Assembly: GCA_947488295.1 (NCBI GenBank)
Contig: CANKYU010000002.1
Coordinates: 558,001-622,000 of the forward strand
Direction: 5' to 3'
Source of the DNA: an uncultured Anderseniella sp.
GTDB lineage: Bacteria > Pseudomonadota > Alphaproteobacteria > Rhizobiales > Aestuariivirgaceae
Length of the DNA stretch: 64,000 bases
Shown here: positions 26,635-36,074 of the stretch, piece after piece
Layout of the letters: the number at the start of each line of letters is the position of its first letter
Numbering within the stretch: position 1 is the stretch's first letter
Position numbers and translations under genes: made by a program
The notes under the pieces: model-generated
The model's input: only the letters and a program-made list of their open reading frames with translations
Told to the model about the DNA's origin: nothing
Database searches by the model: none

Positions 26635-27300
26635 TCAAAGCACTGCGCGGCCCGGCAGCGCGTGCAAGGCGGTGTTGCCGACCATGATCACCCGGAAAGC
26701 TTCACCGGCGAGCAAGGGACGAAACGCCTCGTGGCGCACATCCAGACCACCTGTATAGGCGCCGAATGCAGGCAGTATGATCCGCGCAGGCGAGATGACA
26801 AAACATTTTGTCCGCACCCGGCGTCCGCGCCGCCTGATGGCGGCCGCCGGATGCAGGTGACCGGCAATCTCGTTGACCGCACCGGCCTCGGGTTCATGGC
26901 GAAGGGTAATGTCGCCCAGGGCAATTTCCACCGATCGCGAGCCCGGCAAATCGGCAGGCAGGCAAGGGTCATGATTTCCCGACAACCAGATGAAATCAAC
27001 CTGGGCTGCCAGTTTCTCCAATAGAACGCGATCATCCTGCGCCAGGCGGTCAGGGCCTTGCGCGTCGTGAAAACTGTCGCCCAGCAGCATGACCCTGGCG
27101 GGTGCCCATCTGGCAATCGCCGCCTGCAGAGCAAGCAATCCGGCACGGCTATCGTAAGGCGGCAACAACTGACCCAGATGGGCGCGCGACGACCCCTTTT
27201 CCAGATGCAGGTCGGCGATCAGCAGCGTGTCATAGTCCGGCACATAAAGAGCACCCGACAGGCACGGGATGAATTCGATATCGGCAAGCCGCACCGCCAT
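26635..27300 (-). CDS. pdeM: ligase-associated DNA damage response endonuclease PdeM
   Basis: A 221-residue calcineurin-like metallophosphoesterase. The metal-binding motifs are complete: ADLHLEKG (D30, H32), LLGDSFHD (D75), SGNHDP (108-112), a later His in RHEP, and GHLHPA (147-152). In many bacteria this protein is encoded with an Lhr-type helicase, an MBL exonuclease and an ATP-dependent ligase, all of which are in this window. The ATG at 27300 (MAVRLADIEF) matches family length and lies four bases after the helicase stop, so both genes form one operon. Confidence 0.93.
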   Translation of the reverse strand: MAVRLADIEFIPCLSGALYVPDYDTLLIADLHLEKGSSRAHLGQLLPPYDSRAGLLALQAAIARWAPARVMLLGDSFHDAQGPDRLAQDDRVLLEKLAAQVDFIWLSGNHDPCLPADLPGSRSVEIALGDITLRHEPEAGAVNEIAGHLHPAAAIRRRGRRVRTKCFVISPARIILPAFGAYTGGLDVRHEAFRPLLAGEAFRVIMVGNTALHALPGRAVL

Positions 27301-27304
27301 GGCG

Positions 27305-29833
27305 TCAGACGAGCCGCATGGCTTCGTCAACAAGGTCGTCGGCGGCTTCGGCAAGCAGAGCGTCATGGGCTTCGCCATAAACCGGTTCGCGTCCGATCTC
27401 AAGCATCACCGGCACCGCCAGGGGAGAAACCTGCTCCAGCGCCCTGTGGATGATGTTTCCCTTGATGCGAGCCAGCATCTGCGCCAGCCGTTTGGCGTCG
27501 ATCAGGCCGGAGGCCGCATCATCCCATGCCGCCTTCAGGAGCCAGTGATCGGGTTGATGAGTGCGCAGCACGTCGTAGATCAGGTCTGCGGATACGGTCA
27601 TCTGCCGACCCGATTTCTCCTGACCCGGCCAGCGCCGCTCGATCAGACCGGCAATGATGGCACAGGTGCGAAAAGTCCGTTTCATCAGCATGGATTCAGC
27701 CAGCCAGGCGTCCAGATCGTCACCGAGCATATCCTGATCGAACAACTGCGCCAGGGACAGTCTGCCGGTCTCGATGGCCAGCGACAGATCGCGGACACAC
27801 CACACCGACAGGGCATAGTCATTGCAGACAAAACCCAGTGGCTGCATGCCGGCGCGCTCCAGCCGTCTGGTCAGCAACATGCCAAGCGTCTGGTGCGCCA
27901 GCCTGCCGTCAAACGGGTAGCACACCAGGTAATGCTTGTTGGCTTTCGGAAAGGTCTCAACCAGCATCTGGTGGGGTTGCGGCAACACCGACTTCCACTG
28001 CTGCACCTTGAGCCAGTCGCGCACCTGTTCCGGCAGGTACTGCCAGCTTGCAGGTTCAGCCAGCATGGCGCGCACCCGGCCTGCCAGGTAGGTCGACAGG
28101 GGAAACTTGCCGCCCTGATAGGACGGTATCATCGGCTCTGTCGCTTCCGAGCGGCTGACCAGCGCATTGAGTTCCTCGACCGCTTCCAGACGCAGTATCT
28201 GTCCGGCAAACAGGAAAGTATCACCGATACGCAACTGCTCCACGAACCATTCCTCCACCTCGCCCAGCACCTTGCCGCCCCACTTGTTCAACGGCTTGCC
28301 GGCGGACGAGCGCCGTTTACCGGCCAGCTTGACCTTCAGCATTTCGGCTTCGACGATGGTACCGGCATTCATGCGGTAACTTTGCGCAAGCCGCGGGTGG
28401 GTCAGCCGCATGCGCCCGTCCGGCATCCGTTTCAACCTGGCGAAACGCTCATAGGTTTTCAGCGCATAACCGCCGGTCGACACGAAATCCACGGCCTGGT
28501 CGAAGTCTTCACGGACCAGGTTCCGGTACGGCCATGCGGATGTCACTTCGGCATAAAGCTCATCCGGCGCAAATGGCGCCGCCACCGCAGACCCCATAAT
28601 ATGCTGGGCCAGCACGTCGCGTTTCAGCTCTGCCGGGCCTTCACCATCCTGGGCGCCTTCATAGGCGGCAACCCGCGCTGCCTCGCATTCCAACACCTCA
28701 AACCGGTTTGACGGCACCAGCAGGGCACGAGACGGTTCTTCATAGCGGTGGTTGGCGCGCCCGATGCGCTGCAGGATCCGGCTTGAACCCTTCGGCGCGC
28801 CCACATTGATGACAAGGTCCACGTCACCCCAGTCAATGCCGAGATCGAGCGTTGAGGTGCACACAACCGCCCGCAGAGAGCCGGCCGCCATGGCCGCTTC
28901 CACCTTGCGGCGCTGCGACACATCCAGCGAGCCATGATGCAGGGCGATTGGCAGTGCATCTTCGTTCAGGGTCCACAGTTCATGGAAGATGCGTTCGGCC
29001 TGCGATCTTGTATTGGTGAACACCAGCGCCATGCCGGCGGACTTCACCGCTTCATATATGTCGGGAAGCGCGTAGGCGCTGCTGTGACCCGACCACGGCA
29101 TCCGGACGTCGTCATCACAGCGCATGATGGCAATATCCGGTTCCGCCCCACCGGGAGCGCGCACAAAGGCCGCCATGTGCTCGACGCCTGCTTCGTCCTG
29201 CGGCATCAGCCATGCTCTCAGGGTGTCGGGGCTGGCTACGGTGGCGGACAATCCGATCCGCCTCAGGCCGGGGGCGAAACTGTGCAACCGTGCCAGCGCC
29301 AGTGCCAGCAGGCAGCCACGCTTGGTCGGTGCCATGGAATGAAGTTCATCCAGAATGACTACCCTCAGGTTGGCGAAATAGTGTTCAGCACCGTCCTGGG
29401 TGATCAGCAGGGATACCTGTTCCGGCGTGGTGATGAGGATGTCCGGCGGATTGGTCTTCTGGCGCTGGCGCTTGTGGGCAGGGGTGTCGCCGGTGCGCGC
29501 CTCGATGCGTATGTCGAGGCCCATCTCCCGTATCGGCGCTTCCAGGTTGCGGGTAATGTCGACGGCCAGCGCCTTGAGCGGTGACACATAAAGCGTATGC
29601 AAACCCTTGCCTGCAGCCCCCTGCGCCAGCTCAATCAGCGACGGCAGGAATCCGGCCAGCGTCTTGCCGCCGCCGGTCGGCGCGATCAGCAGCGCCGAAT
29701 GTCCGGCAGACACGGTTGCCAGCATGTCCAGCTGGTGACTGCGCGGTTGCCAGCCACGGACGGCAAACCAGTCGGCAAATTGCCCAGGCAAGCCGGCTGG
29801 CGTTGATGACGTATGTGAAACGGCAGTGTCCAT
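27305..29833 (-). CDS. ligase-associated DNA damage response DEXH-box helicase
   Basis: An 842-residue superfamily 2 helicase of the Lhr-core type. Walker A is IAPTGGGKTLAGF (50-62), motif Ia is YVSPLKALAVD, Walker B is ILDELHSMAPTKRG (160-173), motif III is LSATVASPD, and motif VI is QRIGRANHR. The C-terminal half holds the winged-helix and Lhr-specific domains. With PdeM, the MBL exonuclease and the ligase it forms the repair set commonly annotated as ligase-associated; it would unwind damaged or nicked DNA before resection and sealing. First gene of a two-gene operon with pdeM; divergent from the MATE gene 70 bases away. Confidence 0.95.
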   Translation of the reverse strand: MDTAVSHTSSTPAGLPGQFADWFAVRGWQPRSHQLDMLATVSAGHSALLIAPTGGGKTLAGFLPSLIELAQGAAGKGLHTLYVSPLKALAVDITRNLEAPIREMGLDIRIEARTGDTPAHKRQRQKTNPPDILITTPEQVSLLITQDGAEHYFANLRVVILDELHSMAPTKRGCLLALALARLHSFAPGLRRIGLSATVASPDTLRAWLMPQDEAGVEHMAAFVRAPGGAEPDIAIMRCDDDVRMPWSGHSSAYALPDIYEAVKSAGMALVFTNTRSQAERIFHELWTLNEDALPIALHHGSLDVSQRRKVEAAMAAGSLRAVVCTSTLDLGIDWGDVDLVINVGAPKGSSRILQRIGRANHRYEEPSRALLVPSNRFEVLECEAARVAAYEGAQDGEGPAELKRDVLAQHIMGSAVAAPFAPDELYAEVTSAWPYRNLVREDFDQAVDFVSTGGYALKTYERFARLKRMPDGRMRLTHPRLAQSYRMNAGTIVEAEMLKVKLAGKRRSSAGKPLNKWGGKVLGEVEEWFVEQLRIGDTFLFAGQILRLEAVEELNALVSRSEATEPMIPSYQGGKFPLSTYLAGRVRAMLAEPASWQYLPEQVRDWLKVQQWKSVLPQPHQMLVETFPKANKHYLVCYPFDGRLAHQTLGMLLTRRLERAGMQPLGFVCNDYALSVWCVRDLSLAIETGRLSLAQLFDQDMLGDDLDAWLAESMLMKRTFRTCAIIAGLIERRWPGQEKSGRQMTVSADLIYDVLRTHQPDHWLLKAAWDDAASGLIDAKRLAQMLARIKGNIIHRALEQVSPLAVPVMLEIGREPVYGEAHDALLAEAADDLVDEAMRLV

Positions 29834-29903
29834 GTGTCAGTAGTATACGAGGTTTGACGGCAATGCAGTTGACAATGATGCAGTCACAAATGCCAATGCG
29901 CTC

Positions 29904-31214
29904 ATGACGCCTATCACACATAAGTCGGTTATCACGATGGCGGTGCCGATCATGCTGGCCAACGTATCACAGCCCCTGCTGGGTGTGGTGGACACGGCTG
30001 TTATCGGACAATTGCCGGACCCGTTTTACATCGGCGCAATTGCCATCGGTGCGCTGATTTTCTCGCTGGTGTACTGGGGTTTCGGATTCCTGCGCATGGG
30101 CACATCGGGAATCGCCGCCCAGGCCTATGGCGCAGGCGACGGCAAGGAGCTTGCCGCGGTCTTGTATCGTGCCCTGCTGCTGGCAGCAGGGATTGGTGTT
30201 GTCCTGCTGCTGCTGGCGCCACTGATTTCAAAACTGTCATTCTGGCTGATCTCGGCCTCTCCTGACATTGAACGCGAAGCGAAAATCTATTTCGATATCC
30301 GCATCTGGTCGGCGCCGTTTTCGCTGGCCAACTATGCTATTCTTGGCTGGCTCATCGGCATCGGGCAGATGCGCTGGGCATTTGTCGTGCAGGTCTACCT
30401 GAATGTGGCCAACATGGTGCTCGATGCGCTGTTCGTGCTGCACCTGGACATGGCTACTGCCGGGATTGGCTACGGCACCCTGATTGCAGAAGTTTCATCT
30501 GCTTTTGTCGGCCTGGCCGTGGTGTGGATGTTCCTGCGCCGGGACGGCGAGCGGCCGTCGTGGACCAGAATACTGGACCGTGACCGGGTCCAGCGCATGG
30601 TGCTGGTCAACGGCGACATCATGGTGCGAACGCTGTGCCTCACGTTCGGGTTTTCATGGTTTGCATCACAGGGCGCGAAAATCAGTGATGTGGCGGTATC
30701 GGCAAACGCCATCCTGATGCAGTTGTTCTTTATGGGCAGCTATATGATCGACGGCTTCGCCACGGTGAGCGAAGCCCTGGTGGGCCAGTCGGTGGGTGCA
30801 AAATCGCGCCGGCGCTACAACATCGCAGTTCGGATTTCCTCGCAGTGGGCCATGGTCACTGGTGCTGTCCTGTCGCTTGCCATCCTGCTTGCCGGGCCTT
30901 GGGCGATTGACGTTATGTCGGTCAACCCGGACATCCGATCCTATGCGCGCAGTTACCTGTGGTGGGCTGCGCTGACGCCGATACTCGGGGCGGCGTGTTT
31001 CCAGCTTGACGGCATCTTCATCGGTGCAACGCGGACCCGCGACATGCGCAACATGATGATCATTTCGCTGATTGTGTATCTGGCGGCCGGCTATACGCTG
31101 ATGCCGGTTTTCGGCAATCACGGACTGTGGTTTGCGCTGTCGCTGTTCTTCATTGTGCGCGGGTTTACACTGTATGCCCGGATGCCGGCACTGGCACGTG
31201 ATGCATTTGCCTGA
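29904..31214 (+). CDS. MATE-family efflux transporter (DinF-like)
   Basis: A 436-residue exporter with 12 membrane helices. The start (AVPIMLANVSQPLLGVVDTAVIG) and the loop GFLRMGTSGIAAQAYGAGD are characteristic of the DinF branch of MATE transporters; DinF is a DNA-damage-inducible member in E. coli. It would extrude cationic or toxic organic compounds in exchange for H+ or Na+. It stands between the two arms of the ligase-associated repair set and may share a promoter region with the helicase. No LexA-type box is visible in the 70-base gap. Confidence 0.9.
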   Translation: MTPITHKSVITMAVPIMLANVSQPLLGVVDTAVIGQLPDPFYIGAIAIGALIFSLVYWGFGFLRMGTSGIAAQAYGAGDGKELAAVLYRALLLAAGIGVVLLLLAPLISKLSFWLISASPDIEREAKIYFDIRIWSAPFSLANYAILGWLIGIGQMRWAFVVQVYLNVANMVLDALFVLHLDMATAGIGYGTLIAEVSSAFVGLAVVWMFLRRDGERPSWTRILDRDRVQRMVLVNGDIMVRTLCLTFGFSWFASQGAKISDVAVSANAILMQLFFMGSYMIDGFATVSEALVGQSVGAKSRRRYNIAVRISSQWAMVTGAVLSLAILLAGPWAIDVMSVNPDIRSYARSYLWWAALTPILGAACFQLDGIFIGATRTRDMRNMMIISLIVYLAAGYTLMPVFGNHGLWFALSLFFIVRGFTLYARMPALARDAFA

Positions 31215-31246
31215 ACCAATAACCTCGTTGTAGCGTTTTGAGTGTC

Positions 31247-32257
31247 ATGACCCTGGATCCTGCAACATGGCTGTACCCGACCCCGAAGGGACTGTATTGC
31301 GAGCCGGGTGATTTTTACATCGACCCTTCGCGGCCGGTTGAGAAGGCCGTGATCACACACGGTCACGCCGATCACGCCCGGCCCGGCAACACATCAGTGA
31401 TGGCGACACGCCAGACCATCGACATCATGCAGGTGCGCTATGGCGAACGGGCCGGCGACACCCTGCAGGCGGTCGACTATGGCGAAACCATCTCCATCAA
31501 CGGCGTCGATGTCGGCATGGCGCCAGCCGGGCACATACTGGGAGCCGCCCAGGTCATCCTGGACTGGCAGGGCTATCGCGCTGTTGTGTCCGGTGACTAC
31601 AAACGTGCCGCCGATCCCACCTGTGCCGATTTCGAAGTGGTGAAATGCGATCTGTTCATCACCGAGGCCACGTTCGGCCTGCCGGTGTTTGTCCACGAAA
31701 ACGCTGCCACTGAAGCCGCCCGCCTGGTCGCGTCGCTTGCGGCATCGCCACAGCGCACGCATTTGCTCGGCGTCTATGGCCTTGGCAAATGCCAGCGCAT
31801 GATTTCGCTGGTGCGCGCAGCAGGTTATGCCAGGCCGATCTACCTGCATGGCGCCCTGCAGGGCTTGTGTGACTATTATACATCGCAAGGCGTCGAGCTT
31901 GGCGAATTGCGTCCTGTTGCCGACGAAGCGCCGGAAACCTTGCAGGGTGAACTTGTTCTGTGTCCGCCGTCTGCCATTGCCGACCGCTGGTCACGGCGCA
32001 TGAGCGACCCGCTGACCGCGTTTGCCTCAGGCTGGATGCGGGTCCGGGCGCGAGCCCGCCAGCGCGGTGCGGAACTGCCCATCATTGTCTCCGATCATGC
32101 CGACTGGCCGGAACTGCTGCAGACCATATCGGATGTCGAGGCCGGTGAAATCTGGGTGACCCACGGCAGGGAAGATGCCCTGTTGCACCAGATATCAAAC
32201 ATGAGCCTGAAGGGCAGAGCACTGGCCCTTGTCGGTTTTGAAGACGAAGGAGAATAA
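31247..32257 (+). CDS. ligase-associated DNA exonuclease (MBL fold)
   Basis: A 336-residue metallo-beta-lactamase/beta-CASP-type nuclease of the SNM1/Artemis class. The metal site ITHGHADHARPG supplies HxHxDH (38-43); a second His lies in PAGHILGAAQV and an Asp in VVSGDYKR. The start PATWLYPTPKGLYCEPGDFYIDP is diagnostic of the ligase-associated family. ATG 31247 is preferred; a TTG at 31238 in the same frame adds three residues. It ends four bases before the ligase start and is in one operon with it. Confidence 0.93.
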   Translation: MTLDPATWLYPTPKGLYCEPGDFYIDPSRPVEKAVITHGHADHARPGNTSVMATRQTIDIMQVRYGERAGDTLQAVDYGETISINGVDVGMAPAGHILGAAQVILDWQGYRAVVSGDYKRAADPTCADFEVVKCDLFITEATFGLPVFVHENAATEAARLVASLAASPQRTHLLGVYGLGKCQRMISLVRAAGYARPIYLHGALQGLCDYYTSQGVELGELRPVADEAPETLQGELVLCPPSAIADRWSRRMSDPLTAFASGWMRVRARARQRGAELPIIVSDHADWPELLQTISDVEAGEIWVTHGREDALLHQISNMSLKGRALALVGFEDEGE

Positions 32258-32261
32258 CCCC

Positions 32262-33845
32262 GTGCATGCCTTCGCCGAACTGATGAACCGGCTCGCTTTC
32301 ACCAGCTCACGCAACGCCAAGCTTGAGCTGATGCAAGCCTATTTTCGCACAACACCCGATCCCGACCGCGGCATCGCGCTGGCTGCTCTGACTGACGGCC
32401 TGAACCTGCGCTTGCCGTTCCGGCGCCTGGTGGCCGAGCTGCTGGAACCGCATGTCGATCCGGTGCTCTATAAGCTGTCACGTGATTATGTGGGAGATAC
32501 CGCCGAGACGGTGTCGCTGCTGTGGCCGGTCCACAAAGCGCAAGCACCGGTACCGTCACTGAGCGAAATTTATCAAACCCTGCAGTCGCTCAAACGCACT
32601 GATGCCGGACCGGTTCTGTCAGGCTGGCTGGATGCCCTCGACGCCAATGGCCGCTGGGCCCTGCTCAAGCTGGTTACCGGCGGGCTGCGCATCGGCGTGT
32701 CGGCGCGCCTGGCCAAGACGGCCATCGCGCAGGCGTTCGGCCATGACGTGGCGGACGTCGAAGAGATCTGGCACAGCATCGAGCTTCCCTACGAAAACCT
32801 GTTTGCCTGGCTTGAAGGACGATCTGAGAAACCGGACCCCGGCGACACGCCGGTGTTCAGGCCGGTCATGCTGGCCCATCCGTTGGAAGACGGCGATCTG
32901 GAAAAACTGGAGCCATCGGAATGGGTCACCGAGTGGAAATGGGACGGCATCAGGGTGCAACTGGCGGGAAATGGTTCAGACTTGCGGTTGTACTCGCGCA
33001 CCGGTGACGACATTTCGAAAGCGTTTCCTGATATTGCTGATGCGTTCCTGGGTTTCCACGGTGTAGCCGACGGCGAACTTCTGGTGATGCGAGACGGCCA
33101 CATCGCCCCGTTCAACGACCTCCAGCAGCGGCTCAACCGCAAGACGGTCAGCGCTGCGATGGTGAAGAATTACCCGGCGCACATCCGGTTTTACGACCTG
33201 TTGTTTTCCGGTTCTCAAGACATTCGCACGCGCGATTTCACGGCACGGCGCGAACACCTTGAAGACCTGCTGGCGGCAAACGTATTTTCCCGCGCATCCG
33301 TGAGTGAGGTCATCGAGTTCAAGACTTTTGATGACCTGACGGTTCTGCGTGACGGCGCGCGCGACGCCAACATTGAAGGCCTGATGCTGAAGCGCATCGC
33401 GTCTGCCTATCTGGCCGGCCGGCCGAGGGGGCACTGGTTCAAGTGGAAGCGCGATGCGCTCACCGCTGATTGTGTCATGATGTATGCCCAGCGCGGGTCC
33501 GGCAAAAGATCATCGTTTTACTCCGACTACACATTTGGTGCCTGGCGTACAGGCGAAGATGGCGAGCAGGAGCTGGTGCCGGTCGGCAAGGCATATTCCG
33601 GTTTCACCGATGCGGAGCTCAAAAAACTGGACAAGTTTGTCCGCGACAACACGACCGACCGGTTCGGACCGGTGCGTGCGGTCAAACCGGAACTGGTATT
33701 CGAGGTGGCATTTGATGCGGTACAGCCATCAACCCGGCACAAGTCGGGCATCGCCATGCGGTTTCCCCGCATTCACCGCATCCGCTGGGACAAACCGGCC
33801 GGTGAAGCCGACCACCTGGATACACTCCTGAAGCTGATCGCCTGA
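32262..33845 (+). CDS. ATP-dependent DNA ligase (cisplatin damage response type)
   Basis: A 527-residue bacterial ATP-dependent ligase. Adenylation motif I is EWKWDGIRVQL, with the acceptor lysine at K226; motif III is VADGELLVMRDG, motif IV is IEGLMLKRI, and motif V is WFKWKRDALTADCVMMYA. An N-terminal helical domain precedes the catalytic core, and an OB fold closes the protein. The start is GTG 32262, with AGGAG nine bases upstream and only four bases after the exonuclease stop; an ATG-less longer frame from 32229 overlaps the exonuclease. It would seal nicks after processing by the nuclease, helicase and PdeM. Confidence 0.94.
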   Translation: MHAFAELMNRLAFTSSRNAKLELMQAYFRTTPDPDRGIALAALTDGLNLRLPFRRLVAELLEPHVDPVLYKLSRDYVGDTAETVSLLWPVHKAQAPVPSLSEIYQTLQSLKRTDAGPVLSGWLDALDANGRWALLKLVTGGLRIGVSARLAKTAIAQAFGHDVADVEEIWHSIELPYENLFAWLEGRSEKPDPGDTPVFRPVMLAHPLEDGDLEKLEPSEWVTEWKWDGIRVQLAGNGSDLRLYSRTGDDISKAFPDIADAFLGFHGVADGELLVMRDGHIAPFNDLQQRLNRKTVSAAMVKNYPAHIRFYDLLFSGSQDIRTRDFTARREHLEDLLAANVFSRASVSEVIEFKTFDDLTVLRDGARDANIEGLMLKRIASAYLAGRPRGHWFKWKRDALTADCVMMYAQRGSGKRSSFYSDYTFGAWRTGEDGEQELVPVGKAYSGFTDAELKKLDKFVRDNTTDRFGPVRAVKPELVFEVAFDAVQPSTRHKSGIAMRFPRIHRIRWDKPAGEADHLDTLLKLIA

Positions 33846-34185
33846 ACGTTTCTACGGGACAGACGTAATGCCACCCTTCTGATTTCAAATGGTTTTCACG
33901 CCGCTAACGGCGCCAACTCCGTACACATCCATTCAGGTTCAAACCAGGATCATCACGGTTGTCTGGCGCAACTTCGCCGGTGGTTTGCCTGATCCGTCGA
34001 CAACCAGGAAGAAGCCGCGGTTGCACGCCATGAACCAGGGCGTGCAGCCGCCCCGTTTGAATTTGGGCACAAAAAGGGCTGGCCATGTCCGGTTTTTTTT
34101 GCCACCCTTTGCGAGGTGGGAGACGCAGACAGACGCATCGGCAACAAGATGTGCGTCGAGATTTGCGTGAGGGAGTACATAGAAC
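33846..34185. other. gene-free leader ahead of the ABC permease operon
   Basis: About 340 bases with no gene. It holds a small palindrome CGCCG-CTAA-CGGCG at 33899-33912, the 13-bp hairpin at 34017-34051, and a T-run at 34092-34100. Neither a known riboswitch nor a binding-protein gene is present. Confidence 0.45.
34017..34051 (+). promoter_or_regulatory. 13-bp leader hairpin
   Basis: GCGGTTGCACGCC and GGCGTGCAGCCGC pair over 13 positions (one G-U) around a nine-base loop, 135 bases before the permease start. It could attenuate, protect the mRNA end, or be an operator. The T-rich stretch 40 bases later is too far away for a standard terminator. Confidence 0.45.
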
Positions 34186-35157
34186 ATGCATCCGATTGTA
34201 CGGACTGTATTGCAGAGACTGGGCCTCGGCCTGCTGACCCTTTTTGTCGTTTCCGTCATCATTTTCAGTTCGCTGCAGTTTTTGCCCGGCGACTTTGCGA
34301 CATCGGTGCTGGGACAGGCGGCCACGCCTGAAACCGTTGCCGCTTTCCGCAAGGAGCTGGGACTGAACGAGCCCGCCATCACCCGCTACGTCCAGTGGAT
34401 CGGTGGTGTGCTGCAGGGAGATTTCGGATCATCCTTCTCAGGCCGCAGCCAGGGCCGCGAACGTGAAGTGATGGAACTGATCGGCCCGCGGCTGTGGAAC
34501 ACACTGTTCCTGGCAGGCATGACGGCGATCATCGCCGTGCCCCTGGCGCTGACCCTCGGCATCACCGCCGCGCTGTACCGCAACTCGTTTTATGACCGTG
34601 CCGTCAACGCAACGACGCTGACAACCATTTCGTTTCCCGAGTTCTTCGTCGCCTATATCCTGATCCTGGTACTGGCAACCTTATGGAAGGTGTTCCCGTC
34701 GCTGGCGAACGTGCGCGAGTCCACCGAACTGGCAGACAGAATCTACATGACCGCGCTGCCGGCTCTGACCCTGACCCTGGTGATCGTCGCGCACATGATG
34801 CGCATGACCCGGGCCGCCATCATCAACCTGCTGGCCAGCCCGTACATTGAAATGGCGCGGCTGAAGGGCGTTTCGAAGTCCAGCGTCATCATCAAGCATG
34901 CACTGCCCAACGCATGGGCACCGATCGTCAACGTGATTGCCTTCAACCTGGCCTACCTGGTCGTCGGCGTGGTGGTGGTGGAAGTGGTGTTCGTCTACCC
35001 CGGTGTCGGCCAGCTTATGGTGGATGCCGTTACGACCCGTGACATTCCGGTCGTGCAGGCCTGCGCCCTGATCTTCGCGGCCACTTATATCCTGTTGAAC
35101 CTGTTTGCCGACATTGTATCCATTGTAACCAATCCGAGGCTGTTGCACCCAAGATGA
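34186..35157 (+). CDS. ABC transporter permease, DppB type
   Basis: A 323-residue inner-membrane permease of the peptide/opine/nickel uptake class. It has six membrane helices, the DppB-type start (LQRLGLGLLTLFVVSVIIFSS) and the cytoplasmic EAA-like loop YIEMARLKGVSKSSVIIKHALPNA that docks on the ATPase. The next permease gene overlaps it by four bases. The operon holds two permeases and a double ATPase but no binding protein; the nearest candidate is encoded at 24244. Confidence 0.93.
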   Translation: MHPIVRTVLQRLGLGLLTLFVVSVIIFSSLQFLPGDFATSVLGQAATPETVAAFRKELGLNEPAITRYVQWIGGVLQGDFGSSFSGRSQGREREVMELIGPRLWNTLFLAGMTAIIAVPLALTLGITAALYRNSFYDRAVNATTLTTISFPEFFVAYILILVLATLWKVFPSLANVRESTELADRIYMTALPALTLTLVIVAHMMRMTRAAIINLLASPYIEMARLKGVSKSSVIIKHALPNAWAPIVNVIAFNLAYLVVGVVVVEVVFVYPGVGQLMVDAVTTRDIPVVQACALIFAATYILLNLFADIVSIVTNPRLLHPR

Positions 35158-36074
35158 GCACCGATGACCAGACATATTCAGCCGCTGGTGAGGTGGCCTC
35201 TGTTGCAGAACGGCGAACCTGGTGGGACCGCACCTGGCGGGACCTGAAAAAAGCGCCGCTGACCGCCTGGTTCGGTATGATCGTGATTTCCTTCTATTTC
35301 GTTCTCGCCGTGTTTGCGCCGCTGATTGCGCCGTACGGTGAAAGTCAGATTTTCGACACGCCGTATGCGCCGTGGAGTTCCGAGTTCTGGTTCGGCACCG
35401 ATCAGCTGGGCCGCGATGTGCTGTCGCGCCTGATCTATGGCGCACGCAACACCATCGGCATTGCGGTTGCCACAACGGCGCTGTCGTTCCTGATCGGTGG
35501 CAGTCTCGGCGTGATGGCGGCCATCAACCGGTCCTGGCTGGACCAGGCATTAAGCCGCTTTGTGGATGTGCTGATGGCCATCCCGAGCCTGATCTTTTCC
35601 CTGATGCTGCTTTCGATCTTCGGCTCCAACGTCGTCAACCTGATCATCATCATTGCCGTTCTCGACGCGACACGCGTGTTCAGGCTGGCGCGTGCGGTAT
35701 CGCTGAACGTGGTTGTCATGGACTATGTCGAGGCGTCGCGACTGCGCGGAGAGTCTCTCGGATGGGTGATGCGCCGGGATATTCTGCCGAATATTCTGCC
35801 GCCGATGGTTGCAGAGTTCGGCCTGCGGTTCTGCTTCGTCTTCCTGACCATTGCGTCACTGTCGTTCCTGGGTGTCGGCATTCAGCCGCCCACGGCAGAC
35901 TGGGGATCGATGGTTCGCGAAAACGCCCAGCTTATCTCCTTTGCCGAATACGACATGAAGGCGGCAATGACGCCCCTGCTTCCCGCCGGCGCCATTGCCC
36001 TGCTGACCGTTGCGGTCAACTTCGTGGTCGACTGGTTCCTGCACAAAACAAGTGGTATTCGCGATGAAAAGTAA
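35154..36074 (+). CDS. ABC transporter permease, DppC type
   Basis: A 306-residue partner of the DppB-type permease. The N-terminal cytoplasmic region ends in a helix followed by the DppC block YAPWSSEFWFGTDQLGRDVLSRLIYGARNTIGIAV, and the ATPase-docking loop reads DYVEASRLRGESLGWVMRRDILPN. It overlaps the first permease by four bases (ATGA) and the ATPase gene by eleven, so all three are tightly coupled. Confidence 0.93.
   Translation: MSTDDQTYSAAGEVASVAERRTWWDRTWRDLKKAPLTAWFGMIVISFYFVLAVFAPLIAPYGESQIFDTPYAPWSSEFWFGTDQLGRDVLSRLIYGARNTIGIAVATTALSFLIGGSLGVMAAINRSWLDQALSRFVDVLMAIPSLIFSLMLLSIFGSNVVNLIIIIAVLDATRVFRLARAVSLNVVVMDYVEASRLRGESLGWVMRRDILPNILPPMVAEFGLRFCFVFLTIASLSFLGVGIQPPTADWGSMVRENAQLISFAEYDMKAAMTPLLPAGAIALLTVAVNFVVDWFLHKTSGIRDEK

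Noticed and set aside
27269-28711. 480-residue plus-strand open frame
   Set aside because: Antisense to the DEXH helicase, whose motifs are complete; composition is that of a shadow frame and no ribosome site precedes it.
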